This document shows, in pieces, positions 1 through 8,152 of a DNA stretch of 31,302 bases (within the stretch, counting starts at the first letter, position 1; each line of letters begins with the position of its first letter). This stretch comes from CAZWES01 sp964632395. GTDB taxonomy: Bacteria > Patescibacteriota > Gracilibacteria > Peribacterales > Peribacteraceae. The position numbers and the translations under genes are program-made. The stretch lies in contig CAZWES010000015.1 of assembly GCA_964632395.1 (NCBI GenBank), positions 1 through 31,302 on the forward strand, read 5' to 3'. The notes under the pieces were generated by a model that was not told where the DNA came from, searched no databases, and saw nothing but the letters and a program-made list of their open reading frames with translations.

Positions 1-211
1 TGCAAAAACTAGCTTAGCAGGCTGATTCTGCGTATAGCCGCCGCGCCATTATATGCAATTCAAAAAATATTTTTCTTAGATATATAATGAAGATAGGCTT
101 TCAAAGGGGAATAAATTTGATTTTTTCTAAAACAAAAGAGGGGGATAATGTTGTGTTTTCTTCCGCTCTGCTACTGAAAACAAATTATTTATAAACTAAC
201 TTTGATACAAT
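1..211. other. AT-rich upstream region, no gene seen
   Basis: No open frame or RNA gene is supported here. The stretch is markedly AT-rich towards the methyltransferase start at 212. A TATAAA-like hexamer at about 191-196 could be its -10 element, but this is weak. The first 30 bases contain a short frame ending in TGA that loosely recalls a tmRNA tag, but no T-arm or acceptor end follows, so no RNA gene is called. Confidence 0.4.
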
Positions 212-1006
212 ATGACTGTGAGTAAAAACAATTATGCTTCTACCAACAAAGAATGGTGGGAAAAAATGGCTAAAGAAGATTGTGGTTTTACAAAACCTTG
301 GTTGGATTTAGATATAAAAGTTCTGCAAAAACTTGCCAAAGGAGAATTGAAAAATCCGCCTAAACCACTAAATGATATATATCCGATTAGCATATTTTCT
401 AATGTCAAAGGCAAGGATGTTTTATGTCTCGCTTCTGGTGGCGGTCAGCAATCAGTAGTTTTTGCCTTGCTTGGTGCAAATGTAACAGTCATTGATATTG
501 CAGAAGGTCAGCTTGAGGGCGATAAAAAAGCAGCAGCTCATTATGGTTATAAGGTTAAAACAATTCAAGGAGATATGAGTGATTTATCTATGCTCAAAGA
601 CAATTCCTTTGATGTTGTTTATCAAGCTCCGTCAATGACTTATGTTCCAGATGTAAAAAAAGTATATTCCGAAGTTGCTCGCGTATTAAGAAGTGGCGGT
701 TTATATCGTGTAGATGCCCACAATCCACAATCTTTTGATTTTGAAGATTGGGATGGCGAGGGCTATCGTATTTCCACGCCTTACGCAGTAAAAAAGCAAC
801 AAAGATCAGAAGATGAAAATGTTTTGGAATATCGCCATTATTTAGACGAAACTTTCAATGGACTAATTGGATCTGGTTTAGTAATTGAGCGAGTTGAAGA
901 AATGCCTAGAAACCTTTACCAAAGTAAAGATGATGAACCTGGAAGTTGGGGACATTCTTTAAGATATATTCCCGGAATATTCTGTATTTTAGCAAGAAAA
1001 AAATAA
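212..1006 (+). CDS. Class I SAM-dependent methyltransferase
   Basis: A 264-residue cytoplasmic protein with the class I methyltransferase Rossmann core. The glycine-rich SAM-binding motif I reads VLCLASGGGQQS at about residues 70-81, followed by an acidic motif II (VTVIDIAEGQL). A later SFDVVYQAPSMTYVPD stretch resembles motif IV, and ARVLRSGGLYRVD resembles the post-core strand. These features fix the fold and cofactor but not the substrate. The gene is much more AT-rich and richer in A/T-ending codons than the other genes in the window, which suggests recent acquisition. It stands alone at the left edge, 13 nt before a small ORF. Function beyond methyl transfer is unknown. Confidence 0.85.
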   Translation: MTVSKNNYASTNKEWWEKMAKEDCGFTKPWLDLDIKVLQKLAKGELKNPPKPLNDIYPISIFSNVKGKDVLCLASGGGQQSVVFALLGANVTVIDIAEGQLEGDKKAAAHYGYKVKTIQGDMSDLSMLKDNSFDVVYQAPSMTYVPDVKKVYSEVARVLRSGGLYRVDAHNPQSFDFEDWDGEGYRISTPYAVKKQQRSEDENVLEYRHYLDETFNGLIGSGLVIERVEEMPRNLYQSKDDEPGSWGHSLRYIPGIFCILARKK

Positions 1007-1019
1007 GGTGTTTTGAAAA

Positions 1020-1250
1020 ATGAAATTCACCCCTAACCCCTTTTTCACTTTTCAAGACGGAAAAAAATCAAATTTATGGAAGCTTCACGTGCAAGTACAC
1101 TTGGTGCGCGGCCTGACAGATCAGGCTGATGAATTTATTCGCCTTGCGGATGCCGTTGCAGGTTTTCTCCGCGATTCGATGGAAGGCGATGAAGAAATGC
1201 AAAAACTCTACAGTCGCGGCTTGAAAAACCAAATCATTAGTAAGTGCTGA
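1020..1250 (+). CDS. Small hypothetical protein
   Basis: A 76-residue frame beginning 13 nt after the methyltransferase stop. I do not recognise it. The predicted protein is soluble. Its second half looks helical and charged (FIRLADAVAGFLRDSMEGDEEMQKLY). An AAGGTG stretch about 10 nt before the ATG could be a weak ribosome-binding site. Composition is more balanced than in the methyltransferase just upstream, so the two may not share a history. It could be the N-terminal remnant of a longer gene, because the frame ends abruptly just before the structured non-coding stretch. Confidence 0.4.
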   Translation: MKFTPNPFFTFQDGKKSNLWKLHVQVHLVRGLTDQADEFIRLADAVAGFLRDSMEGDEEMQKLYSRGLKNQIISKC

Positions 1251-1583
1251 CACAATCAACCTAGACCATCCGATGAGGGGTGGCCACCAACCCAGAAAAG
1301 GGAAGTATTCGGCTGATTCCGACTACTATAGTAGCAAGGTAAATCTTGCTTGTCCATAGATCCAAGGCCTGTTTTGTTGCTGTTTTGTATGTTGTTCCCC
1401 ACCCCCTGGTGATTCGTATTACGATCGCACAACAGCGGTTATGCGGTTCAGAGAGCCTGCTTTTTTGATTTTTTAGATTAAGGATTGCAGGCTCTCTTCA
1501 CCCATATTTTGCGGCTGTAGGCGCTCTGCGCACATTATACAGCCACAAAACATCGCATAACCGCGAACGTTGCCCTAAATCGC
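1251..1583. other. Non-coding stretch with dense inverted repeats
   Basis: There is no credible gene in these 330 bases. The left half (about 1270-1410) has a GGGGTGG segment near 1275 that could pair with CCACCCC near 1400, a TACTATAGTA palindrome near 1322-1331, and an AGCAAG/CTTGCT hairpin just after it. The right half (1435-1564) is a clearer nested structure, listed separately. The region may hold one or two structured RNAs or a decayed mobile element. Confidence 0.4.
1435..1564. ncRNA. Candidate three-way-junction structured RNA or cruciform element
   Basis: An outer perfect 11-bp inverted repeat (GCGGTTATGCG at 1435-1445 and its complement at 1554-1564) encloses two hairpins. The first has perfect 11-bp arms (AGAGAGCCTGC, 1450-1460, and 1487-1497) around a T-rich 26-nt loop. 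The second pairs TTTTGCGGCTGT (1507-1518) with 1539-1550 with one mismatch and is capped by GCGC-TCT-GCGC. The folding is seen directly. Whether it is an RNA gene, the 3' end of a transcript, or a mobile-element remnant is open, and the strand is undetermined. Confidence 0.45.
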
Positions 1584-2627
1584 TCACGCCACCACACAAA
1601 CATCCTCCGCAATCTTTGCCGCCTCATCATCCAAAAGCCACTTCGGATGCTCCAGGTACCACCTGATCGTTTTCTCCATGCTCTGCTCAAAAGTTTTCGG
1701 ATATTCAAATCCCATTTCCTTTAGTTTTGACCCATCCAACGCATACCTAAGGTCATGACCTGGGCGCGCGGAATGGAAATCCACCATCTCGTATTTGAGT
1801 GGCTTGCCGACGACTTTTGCGATGAACTGAGCAAGCTCCAGATTATCAACCTCCCGCTCCCCTACTATGTTGTACTTATCCCCGGCCTTGTGCTTTTCAA
1901 GAAGAAAAAGAATTGCCTCGGCGACGTTGCGGGCGTGGATATAGAAGCGACTTCCTGCTTTCGTTTTATCGCTATTTGCATGGATCGTGACAGTGTCGCC
2001 CTTCAAGACTGACTTGATGACCATGGGTATGAACTTCTCCGGGTGTTGTCTTTCACCAAATACATTCATCGTGTGGGAAATTATCGCAGGAAGTCCGTAC
2101 GTGTTGTGGTACGCAAGCACAAGCTCCTCTCCCCCTGCTTTTGTTGCAGAATAGGGATTGCCCGAGTTGTAACGATCCCATTCTTTGTATGCAACACCTT
2201 CGGGTGCCGGACCGAATACCTCATCTGTGCTGAAGTAAACGAATAGCGGTTTTACAGGAAGCGACCTTGCATAATCAAGCATGTTGCAGGTGGCAACCAC
2301 ATTATCCATTACAAATTCCATCGGTTGATCAATCGAACGATCAACATGCGTACTTGCTGCGAGATGGAGAATAATATCGATGTGGCCGATCTGGTGCTGA
2401 AGATATTCATTAATCGGTGAGCGTAGGTTGTGATAAATAAACCGGACCCGATCTGCAAAGCTTCTACCCTCACGCCACTCATCCATATCGTAAAGTCGCA
2501 TAAGCGTACTTGCGCCATCAATCCGTGAAAGCCCAACAACTTCCCAATCAGTCGTATCTTTCATTATTCCTTCCATCACGTGATGGCCGATAAAGCCGTC
2601 TATGCCGGTTAAGAGGACTCTTTTCAC
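1584..2627 (-). CDS. dTDP-glucose 4,6-dehydratase-like (RmlB/RfbB family)
   Basis: An NAD-dependent extended short-chain dehydrogenase of 347 residues. In RmlB this reaction converts dTDP-glucose to the 4-keto-6-deoxy sugar, the entry point to rhamnose and other deoxysugars. Visible motifs are GIDGFIG for NAD binding (residues 8-14), AASTHVDRSI, STDEV with the Asp-Glu pair typical of 4,6-dehydratases (133-137), catalytic YSATK (Y159, K163), a NVFGERQHPEKFIP loop, and RPGHDLRYALD near the C-terminus. I chose the GTG at 2627 because the NAD-binding strand follows at once; the frame continues about 107 codons upstream but would then overlap the divergent glycosyltransferase. The exact nucleotide-sugar substrate is inferred; a related dehydratase or epimerase is possible. 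Confidence 0.85.
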   Translation of the reverse strand: MKRVLLTGIDGFIGHHVMEGIMKDTTDWEVVGLSRIDGASTLMRLYDMDEWREGRSFADRVRFIYHNLRSPINEYLQHQIGHIDIILHLAASTHVDRSIDQPMEFVMDNVVATCNMLDYARSLPVKPLFVYFSTDEVFGPAPEGVAYKEWDRYNSGNPYSATKAGGEELVLAYHNTYGLPAIISHTMNVFGERQHPEKFIPMVIKSVLKGDTVTIHANSDKTKAGSRFYIHARNVAEAILFLLEKHKAGDKYNIVGEREVDNLELAQFIAKVVGKPLKYEMVDFHSARPGHDLRYALDGSKLKEMGFEYPKTFEQSMEKTIRWYLEHPKWLLDDEAAKIAEDVCVVA

Positions 2628-2671
2628 AACGCTTATTCTGCTTACCCAAAACCCAAAGGTCAAACAGATGC

Positions 2672-2677
2672 TAAACT
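2672..2677 (+). promoter_or_regulatory. -10-like hexamer of the 2685 glycosyltransferase
   Basis: TAAACT, preceded by TGC as in an extended -10, ends 7 nt before the ATG at 2685. This spacing would start the transcript at or next to the start codon, and it supports 2685 as the start. Confidence 0.45.
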
Positions 2678-2684
2678 TTTGTTG

Positions 2685-3683
2685 ATGTTGCTCACAGCCG
2701 GAATCCTCACCCATAACGACGCAAAATACCTGGATCGATGTCTGGAGACGCTTACAACTCAAAAAGGCCTCGGCGAAACCGGAAAAGATTGGCAAATAAT
2801 TATCCTTGATAATGCATCGGCTGATCGTGGATACCTTGAGGAGGCAAAACTGAAATTCCCTGAAATCACGATTGTATTTGATAGTGAAAATAATGGATTC
2901 GCGAAAGGGCACAATAAAATCATCAATCGATTCCCTGCCACATATCACGCAGTTTTGAATAACGATATTTTGTTTGAGCCTGACTTCCTCTCGAATCTCA
3001 TCAAAGCACTTGAGGATGATGACCGATATGCCTCAGCAACTGGGAAACTTTTGAGATGGGATTTTGAAAATGATGTAAAAACTGATTTGGTCGACACGGT
3101 TGGAATAGGCGTGACGAAGGCGCACTGCTTTTTTGATATCGGGCAGGGGGAGTGTGATAAAGGTCAATTTGATGAGAGAAAAGAAAGATTTGGAGGGTCG
3201 GGTGCTGCCGTCATTTACCGGCGATCAGATCTTGAAAAAGTTGGATACTATGATGAGTCCATGTTCATGTACAAAGAAGACTGCGACCTTGCAGAACGCC
3301 TGATAGCGATCGGTAAACCATGCATTTACATTCCGGAAGCACGAGCCTGGCACGACAGGACTGCAAACTCACTCATCAAACGCAGTGAGCGATCCAAGAG
3401 GGAGAGAATAGGATCAGCAGCACACCAGACGATGATAATCAGAAAACATCTCAAGTGGCTCCCGTGGCCAGTTCGCATCAGGACAATTTTGCGTGATGTT
3501 GTGAAGTGGGGATATTTGATGGTGCGAGAGCCGAAGGTTTTTTGGAAAGCGAGGGGGTTGCTTCGGGCAAAACGTGAGGAAATGCGAATACAAAAAGAGT
3601 GGGTGATTCATACGGTGAAGTTTGAAGAGGTGGCACGGTTTTTTGGTGGCGCGGGCGCATCCGGTTTGTTTGCATTAGTGTGA
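2685..3683 (+). CDS. GT2 family glycosyltransferase (rhamnosyltransferase-like)
   Basis: A 332-residue GT-A fold glycosyltransferase that probably adds a sugar to a lipid-linked or surface glycan at the inner face of the membrane. Seen motifs are the N-terminal strand ILTHNDAKYLDRCLETL, LDNAS (41-45), ENNGFAKGHN (about 68-77), a DXD-equivalent LNND (91-94), and GYYDESMFMYKEDCDLAERL with the ED dyad typical of WcaE/RfbN-like enzymes. The C-terminal dozen residues (GGAGASGLFALV) are encoded by the edge of a palindromic repeat at 3645, so the native C-terminus may have been rewritten. It is divergent from the RmlB-like gene 57 nt away, and that pairing suggests a shared deoxysugar route. Confidence 0.88.
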   Translation: MLLTAGILTHNDAKYLDRCLETLTTQKGLGETGKDWQIIILDNASADRGYLEEAKLKFPEITIVFDSENNGFAKGHNKIINRFPATYHAVLNNDILFEPDFLSNLIKALEDDDRYASATGKLLRWDFENDVKTDLVDTVGIGVTKAHCFFDIGQGECDKGQFDERKERFGGSGAAVIYRRSDLEKVGYYDESMFMYKEDCDLAERLIAIGKPCIYIPEARAWHDRTANSLIKRSERSKRERIGSAAHQTMIIRKHLKWLPWPVRIRTILRDVVKWGYLMVREPKVFWKARGLLRAKREEMRIQKEWVIHTVKFEEVARFFGGAGASGLFALV

Positions 3684-3820
3684 TCGAGTTTAGTGAATAA
3701 TTGGTAGCCGAAAGAGTAGGATCACCCGCGCGAGGGCAAGGATTACTTCCATTAACCCCAAGCTTACATATTCCAGCCCTGCGCGGGCGGTCGCCTGCGG
3801 GCGACGCACCCGCGCCACCA
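3645..3820. repeat. Palindromic GC-rich repeat (GTGGCGCGGG family), degenerate copy
   Basis: GGTGGCGCGGGCGC at 3645-3658, inside the upstream gene, faces the complementary motif ending CCCGCGCCACC near 3808-3818. Between them, CCCGCGCGAGGGCAAGG (from about 3725) faces CCCTGCGCGGGCGG (about 3777-3790). This is the same nested order as the better-preserved copy at 13926-14043. The repeat forms the end of one glycosyltransferase gene and the whole spacer before the next. Confidence 0.6.
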
Positions 3821-3827
3821 CATCCTG

Positions 3828-3833
3828 TATCAT
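3828..3833 (+). promoter_or_regulatory. -10-like hexamer of the 3842 glycosyltransferase
   Basis: TATCAT ends 8 nt before the ATG at 3842, immediately after the palindromic repeat. It supports 3842 as the start instead of a longer frame reaching back through the repeat. Confidence 0.45.
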
Positions 3834-3841
3834 CCCCCAGA

Positions 3842-4621
3842 ATGAACAATCCCTTGGTCTCCGCTATCGTCCTCTTCCACAACCCTCGCTCCGCAGAAGA
3901 GGCTGTAAATTGCATAAAAGCGCTTAAAAATCAGACAATTGCAGATCAAATTGAGATTATCGCTGTGAATAACGGTGGAGATGAAAATTTGCTCTCTGCC
4001 GCTGATGTGAAACTCATCCGTTCAGAAAAAAACCTCGGATACGGTGCAGGGAACAATTTTGGAGCAAAACACGCAACAGGTGAATTCATACTCATAATCA
4101 ATCCGGATAACAGGCTTGAGCCGAATGCCGTTGAAGTGATGACAAAGTTTCTTCAGGCAAATCCGGATGTTGGCCTAGTTGGGCCTCAATTGATTTTCCC
4201 AAATGGTACAATCCGCGATTCATATAGAACATTCCCGGAGCCACTTGATATCATCATCAAACGAACACCCTTGAGGAAGATTTTTAAGAATAGGATGATT
4301 AGATATTTGCAGTGGGATCAGGATCCGAACGTAACTCGCGATGTCGATTGGCTCTGCGGTGCATGCCTCTGCATGAAAAGGATGCTCTTTGAAGAACTTG
4401 GAGGATTTGATGAGCGCTTTTTCCTGTTTTTTGAGGATTGTGATCTTTGTAGAAGGGTTTGGGAGAAGAACCTGAGAGTCACCTATCTACCGGAAGCAAA
4501 AGCACATGATAACGAACAGAGACTGAGCGCGGGCGGCGTGTTTTCATTCTTCACAAAAAAGACTGTGAGGATCCATGTTGCAAGTGCTGTTAAATACTTT
4601 TGGAAGTGGCGCAACATGTGA
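3842..4621 (+). CDS. GT2 family glycosyltransferase
   Basis: A 259-residue inverting GT-A glycosyltransferase. It begins PLVSAIVLFHN, carries VNNGG after the second strand, the nucleotide-binding NLGYGAGNNFGAKHATG segment, a DXD-type NPDN, and GGFDERFFLFFEDCDLCRRV with the catalytic ED. This pattern matches WcaE/RfbN-type enzymes that extend O-antigen-like chains. The open frame extends 47 codons further upstream, but that part translates a palindromic repeat (low-complexity Ala/Pro/Gly), so I use the ATG at 3842. It probably works with the preceding GT2. It converges on the amidase gene with only a 2-nt gap, and no terminator hairpin is visible there. Confidence 0.88.
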   Translation: MNNPLVSAIVLFHNPRSAEEAVNCIKALKNQTIADQIEIIAVNNGGDENLLSAADVKLIRSEKNLGYGAGNNFGAKHATGEFILIINPDNRLEPNAVEVMTKFLQANPDVGLVGPQLIFPNGTIRDSYRTFPEPLDIIIKRTPLRKIFKNRMIRYLQWDQDPNVTRDVDWLCGACLCMKRMLFEELGGFDERFFLFFEDCDLCRRVWEKNLRVTYLPEAKAHDNEQRLSAGGVFSFFTKKTVRIHVASAVKYFWKWRNM

Positions 4622-4623
4622 AT

Positions 4624-7600
4624 TTATTCGAGTCTTTGTTCCCACTCAAACACTTTTTCCAGCGAGAATATCCTCGTGCCAGGATAGTAATACTGCAGAA
4701 TTTCCTCAGCAGTTTTTCCTTCGTTAGCTTGCCCTTCTGCTCCACACCCACTCATCCCCACTCCGTGTCCCGCCTGAGTCATACCCTTGCACCATGGATC
4801 ATCCTTACTATCCAGATAGGGAGTGTGTGTCCATCCCCAAACATCGTAGGCAGAACTCGTCTCTCCAGCATCACTTGAAAAGTAGGGGGCTTTAACGATT
4901 TTTCGCTCCCATGTGAGCACTTTTCCAGCCGTATCGCGTACAGAATCGGCCCATCTTGGATTTCTCTCTTCAAAAACAACTCCTCCGTATGCCTGGAACT
5001 CGCGCGGATCGTCGGACCCATCATACGGCATACCTTTGAATTTTTTCTGACCGGAAAGCGTGTAGAAGAGTGCATAGGATCGTGCTGCAATTGCAAAGGC
5101 ACGCTGCTTCTCCCACGGTTCGGTATCCGGCTCCTCTGCAAGACCCGCAAGATAATCTTCGATATCAAGTTCGTTGATGAGCGTCATATTTCCATTAATT
5201 ACACGACACTCCAGAGTTCCACGGAATCTATTCGTGCTCTTTGACTCTGTCATAATTGTTGTAAAACTTTTTGGATCCGTGGGGGTGATGCGGATAACGT
5301 CAGCAATTGCACTACCGTTCGCAGTAGATACTTTGCACTGTCCCTGCTCTATTCCAAGGTGTGTCGGCCCGTTTTCGAAAATGATGCTGCCTCCGCCTTC
5401 TATTCTAAGATTCCCGGGGGACGTTAAGATTGCAGAATTCTTTTTGTAGCTTAGACGTATTCGAATATCAGTTCTTTCTGCTTTTGGTGCAGGTGGAGGA
5501 GCACGACGCGAGAGCCTTTCGGTGCGCAAGGCTCTTCTTTGTGCTCTTAAAACAGAAATGGCTCTGCGGCGCATTGAATATTGTGGAGAAGGTTCCTTTT
5601 TGATGGTTGCTCTTGCATGCGACCGTACGACGAGGGTGAAACCAACTCCTCCAACAGAAAAAGTATAGGCACCCTCGCGCCTTGGTGCGATTATTGCAAG
5701 ATCCATATCATGGGACTGATACGGGCGAAGTGATGCTGGGGCGCGCAAAGTGGTACGCATTCTTAGATTTGTTTCACCGTCTCGCAATACGATTGTTGGA
5801 TTGGAACGGGTGATTGGAGCAATTGTTTCCAGCCGTTGAATCCCATTTTTCCCGGTTCTAATTCTGAGTGGAACGACTGTTTGTCCACGTGGCGAAAGAG
5901 TCAGTTCAGTCCCAATAAGAGACTCTATTACAGCACCCCCCGCTTTCGATGAGCGTCCCCTGCGGAATGGCAAAGGTTCATTTGATGCGGCTCTGTGAGC
6001 TGATGAGTATGCAATTTCCGGAATTGGTTCTGCATGTGATACGACTTCAATCTCACTCCCTACAAGCAGTGATCCCTCCAGGAATTTTGGTACAAGTTTT
6101 CTTACATATTTCCCCTCTTCCTCCACATTCTGGAGACGTACACGGAATGACCCCTGTTTACCCGGCTCAACACGTCTTGGGTTTTCCAAAATCGTGATCT
6201 CTCCACTTCCTCCTTCCAGATCAAACACAAGTTCTGTGATTGTGTTCTGTTCCCACGGCACAGTTCCGGAATTCATTACTTTAACTGTGCCCGTTAAGTC
6301 TTCACCGGTTTTATGCAGATGCGGGAAGTAAGAAGTTACATGAGTAAATCTTGGAGAAGCTTCAGTTGTATTGAATGCGAGAGTTGCAGTGTTGCGAATC
6401 AACCGCCTCTCATTACTTGCAACAGGAGTGAACTTCACATATCCATTCCTTTGCGAGAGTCCACCCTGAAGGCTCACATCAAATGTTGCTGTTCCTCCGG
6501 GCGGCACGGATTCCTCATTCATAGTTGCTGCAACAAAACTAAAAGGCCGGATGTATGGGAAGTAGACACCATCATCCCCCTCTGCAAGCAGCCACGTATC
6601 TTTTGTCCATGTATCCAGCCCCACATTCATAAACTGCACGGTCACGTTTTTGCGTTCACCCATTGGCGTGGAAACAGGTATGAGTGATGCCATCAGCGCA
6701 GCCTCGTTTTGCGAAGATGGTGCAGCTGCAGAAGAGAATAGAGGAGTATGTAGCGCACGGTCATTCGTTGCTATCCTAACCTGTGGAAGAAGTTCCTGTG
6801 AGTATTGCCCTGGGCATGCGGTTTGCCCAACATCACGGTGTCCCACAATTGTTGGCATCTTCTTTCCATGGAAAATGACTGAACCTTCGGGATCAATTTT
6901 GTATTTGTCTGTCAGATAAACAAGCAACCATCTAAGTGCAGTGAGTTGTACATCCGTTGGTTTTCCGGTCTGAAAATTTCCCATAAGTGAAACGCCCATG
7001 GATCCAACATTGTTGCAGTAGGCATGTGCTCCGACTGCATAATCGCCACCTGCGCGCCCCTCAAATATCGTCCCATTTGGGCCAACAACATAGTTGTAAC
7101 CAATATCGCCCCATTTGCGAGCTCTTGCGTGATACTCGTAGATTGTGCGCATGCGCTCGGAGTCACTTCTTGCGAGCGCTCGTGGGGAAGACTCCGCAGT
7201 GTGGTGAACGATTATCGTATCAATGTGATCGGAGTAGCCCGTTGGCCAGAGCAGATATTCCTCTTCTCCGTCTCCATCCATATCTTCTGTAAACTTGCGA
7301 TCTTTTTCGCGGAATTCTTCTGGATATAGATAAGCACGACGATCACAAACACGGACAAGGTCAGGTGTGCTATAGAAAGCACGGTTTTTGTTTGCAGCCC
7401 CACGCGGACTCACTCTCAAATCTTCATTCGCTTTCCATTGCCACCTGGGGATGATGACAGGTGCGGCGGTTAAACTCCTTCCTACTGCAGCAACTTCGTA
7501 GCTTCCAAAGCCGCGTTCTACAGAAATTGCATGGAGAGTTGTTGATATGTCTTTACTGCTCCTCAATCGCACTGCGGTCGCATCGTCGGTGAAGATTACT

Positions 7601-7878
7601 TTGGAATCTCTTTCCCAGGGCCTTGTATCATCATCAATTTGAATTGCCTGCCACGGGCTCCACTTTCCTTCCTCTTTAAATTGGATACTGATTTCCGCAT
7701 CACCCCTCAAAGAAAGTGCAATTCCGGTTGCAGGCTGCATGAGCTCGTGTGAGATGAGTCTATCTGCCGGGAGATGAATTTCTTTGCTTACCACATCTGC
7801 AAAAGCTTCCTGAGCCACCAGTGGTGACAGAGCTATGAAAATGGCTGTGAGGACTTGTGGAAGCCGTGGGGAGAGCAT
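4624..7878 (-). CDS. Secreted peptidoglycan amidase-SpoIID fusion
   Basis: A 1084-residue exported wall hydrolase. Residues 1-28 form a signal peptide (hydrophobic VLTAIFIALSPLVA, then AFA). Residues 220-370 are an Amidase_2/PGRP domain with zinc ligands visible at HH 225-226, H347 (GHRDV) and C355 (TACPG); this family cuts the bond between N-acetylmuramate and the stem peptide. The middle holds beta-rich segments with repeated N-x-G-x-x-x-W motifs that look like Ig-type spacers. The last 190 residues or so are a SpoIID domain (IEDYLAGLAEE, then RAFAIAARSYAL, GHGVGMSGCGAEG and YYYPGT). SpoIID is a lytic transglycosylase acting on glycan stripped of peptides, so both steps sit on one chain. 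I take the ATG at 7878 because the signal peptide begins there; the upstream frame is repeat sequence. Confidence 0.9.
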   Translation of the reverse strand: MLSPRLPQVLTAIFIALSPLVAQEAFADVVSKEIHLPADRLISHELMQPATGIALSLRGDAEISIQFKEEGKWSPWQAIQIDDDTRPWERDSKVIFTDDATAVRLRSSKDISTTLHAISVERGFGSYEVAAVGRSLTAAPVIIPRWQWKANEDLRVSPRGAANKNRAFYSTPDLVRVCDRRAYLYPEEFREKDRKFTEDMDGDGEEEYLLWPTGYSDHIDTIIVHHTAESSPRALARSDSERMRTIYEYHARARKWGDIGYNYVVGPNGTIFEGRAGGDYAVGAHAYCNNVGSMGVSLMGNFQTGKPTDVQLTALRWLLVYLTDKYKIDPEGSVIFHGKKMPTIVGHRDVGQTACPGQYSQELLPQVRIATNDRALHTPLFSSAAAPSSQNEAALMASLIPVSTPMGERKNVTVQFMNVGLDTWTKDTWLLAEGDDGVYFPYIRPFSFVAATMNEESVPPGGTATFDVSLQGGLSQRNGYVKFTPVASNERRLIRNTATLAFNTTEASPRFTHVTSYFPHLHKTGEDLTGTVKVMNSGTVPWEQNTITELVFDLEGGSGEITILENPRRVEPGKQGSFRVRLQNVEEEGKYVRKLVPKFLEGSLLVGSEIEVVSHAEPIPEIAYSSAHRAASNEPLPFRRGRSSKAGGAVIESLIGTELTLSPRGQTVVPLRIRTGKNGIQRLETIAPITRSNPTIVLRDGETNLRMRTTLRAPASLRPYQSHDMDLAIIAPRREGAYTFSVGGVGFTLVVRSHARATIKKEPSPQYSMRRRAISVLRAQRRALRTERLSRRAPPPAPKAERTDIRIRLSYKKNSAILTSPGNLRIEGGGSIIFENGPTHLGIEQGQCKVSTANGSAIADVIRITPTDPKSFTTIMTESKSTNRFRGTLECRVINGNMTLINELDIEDYLAGLAEEPDTEPWEKQRAFAIAARSYALFYTLSGQKKFKGMPYDGSDDPREFQAYGGVVFEERNPRWADSVRDTAGKVLTWERKIVKAPYFSSDAGETSSAYDVWGWTHTPYLDSKDDPWCKGMTQAGHGVGMSGCGAEGQANEGKTAEEILQYYYPGTRIFSLEKVFEWEQRLE

Positions 7879-7885
7879 TAGGTGG

Positions 7886-7891
7886 AGTATA
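7886..7891 (-). promoter_or_regulatory. -10-like hexamer of the amidase-SpoIID gene
   Basis: TATACT on the minus strand ends 7 nt before the ATG at 7878, and no Shine-Dalgarno sequence lies between. Confidence 0.5.
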
Positions 7892-7932
7892 GCATGGGCA
7901 TCACATGGCATATACAGCACAGGGGCGCTGAA

Positions 7933-8150
7933 AATTCCAAGCACCACCTCGCTCCGCCGTAGCGGTATCGCCAGCTTATCACAAGAATACCAACAAAGCG
8001 CTGGCGATCCGGCTACGCGCCTGCGCGCCGAAGTCGCTACGGCGGCGCAGGCGCGAAGGCGAGAATTCCAAAAGAATTCCAAAATCCAAATCTCAAAGAG
8101 GTTTGGAATTTGAGATTTGAAATTCTTTTGGTGCTTGGAATTTGGTGCTT
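7933..8150. repeat. Mosaic of palindromic repeats between two genes
   Basis: Three nested or adjacent hairpins fill the gap between the amidase and GT4 genes. ATCGCCAGC (7967-7975) pairs with 8000-8008. CGCGCCTGCGC (8016-8026) pairs perfectly with 8045-8055. CCAAAAGAATT (8068-8078) pairs with 8121-8131 and encloses a second arm pair around CAAATCTCAAA. The last part is homologous to the hairpin at 22878-22965. Translated upstream extensions of the amidase frame through this DNA are not considered real protein. Confidence 0.65.
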
Positions 8151-8152
8151 TC

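Noticed and set aside
1..60. Possible tmRNA tag-like frame ending in TGA
   Set aside because: No tRNA-like acceptor or T-arm follows, and the peptide lacks the usual hydrophobic ending.
1435..1570. Integron attC site
   Set aside because: The nested arms look similar in principle, but the conserved core boxes (RYYYAAC and GTTRRRY in the right places) are not present.
2628..2948. N-terminal extension of the RmlB-like protein
   Set aside because: It overlaps the divergent GT2 gene, and the NAD-binding strand begins right after 2627.
3701..3841. Upstream 47-codon extension of the second GT2 gene
   Set aside because: The sequence is repeat-derived, low in complexity, and lies before a -10-like hexamer that fits the ATG at 3842.
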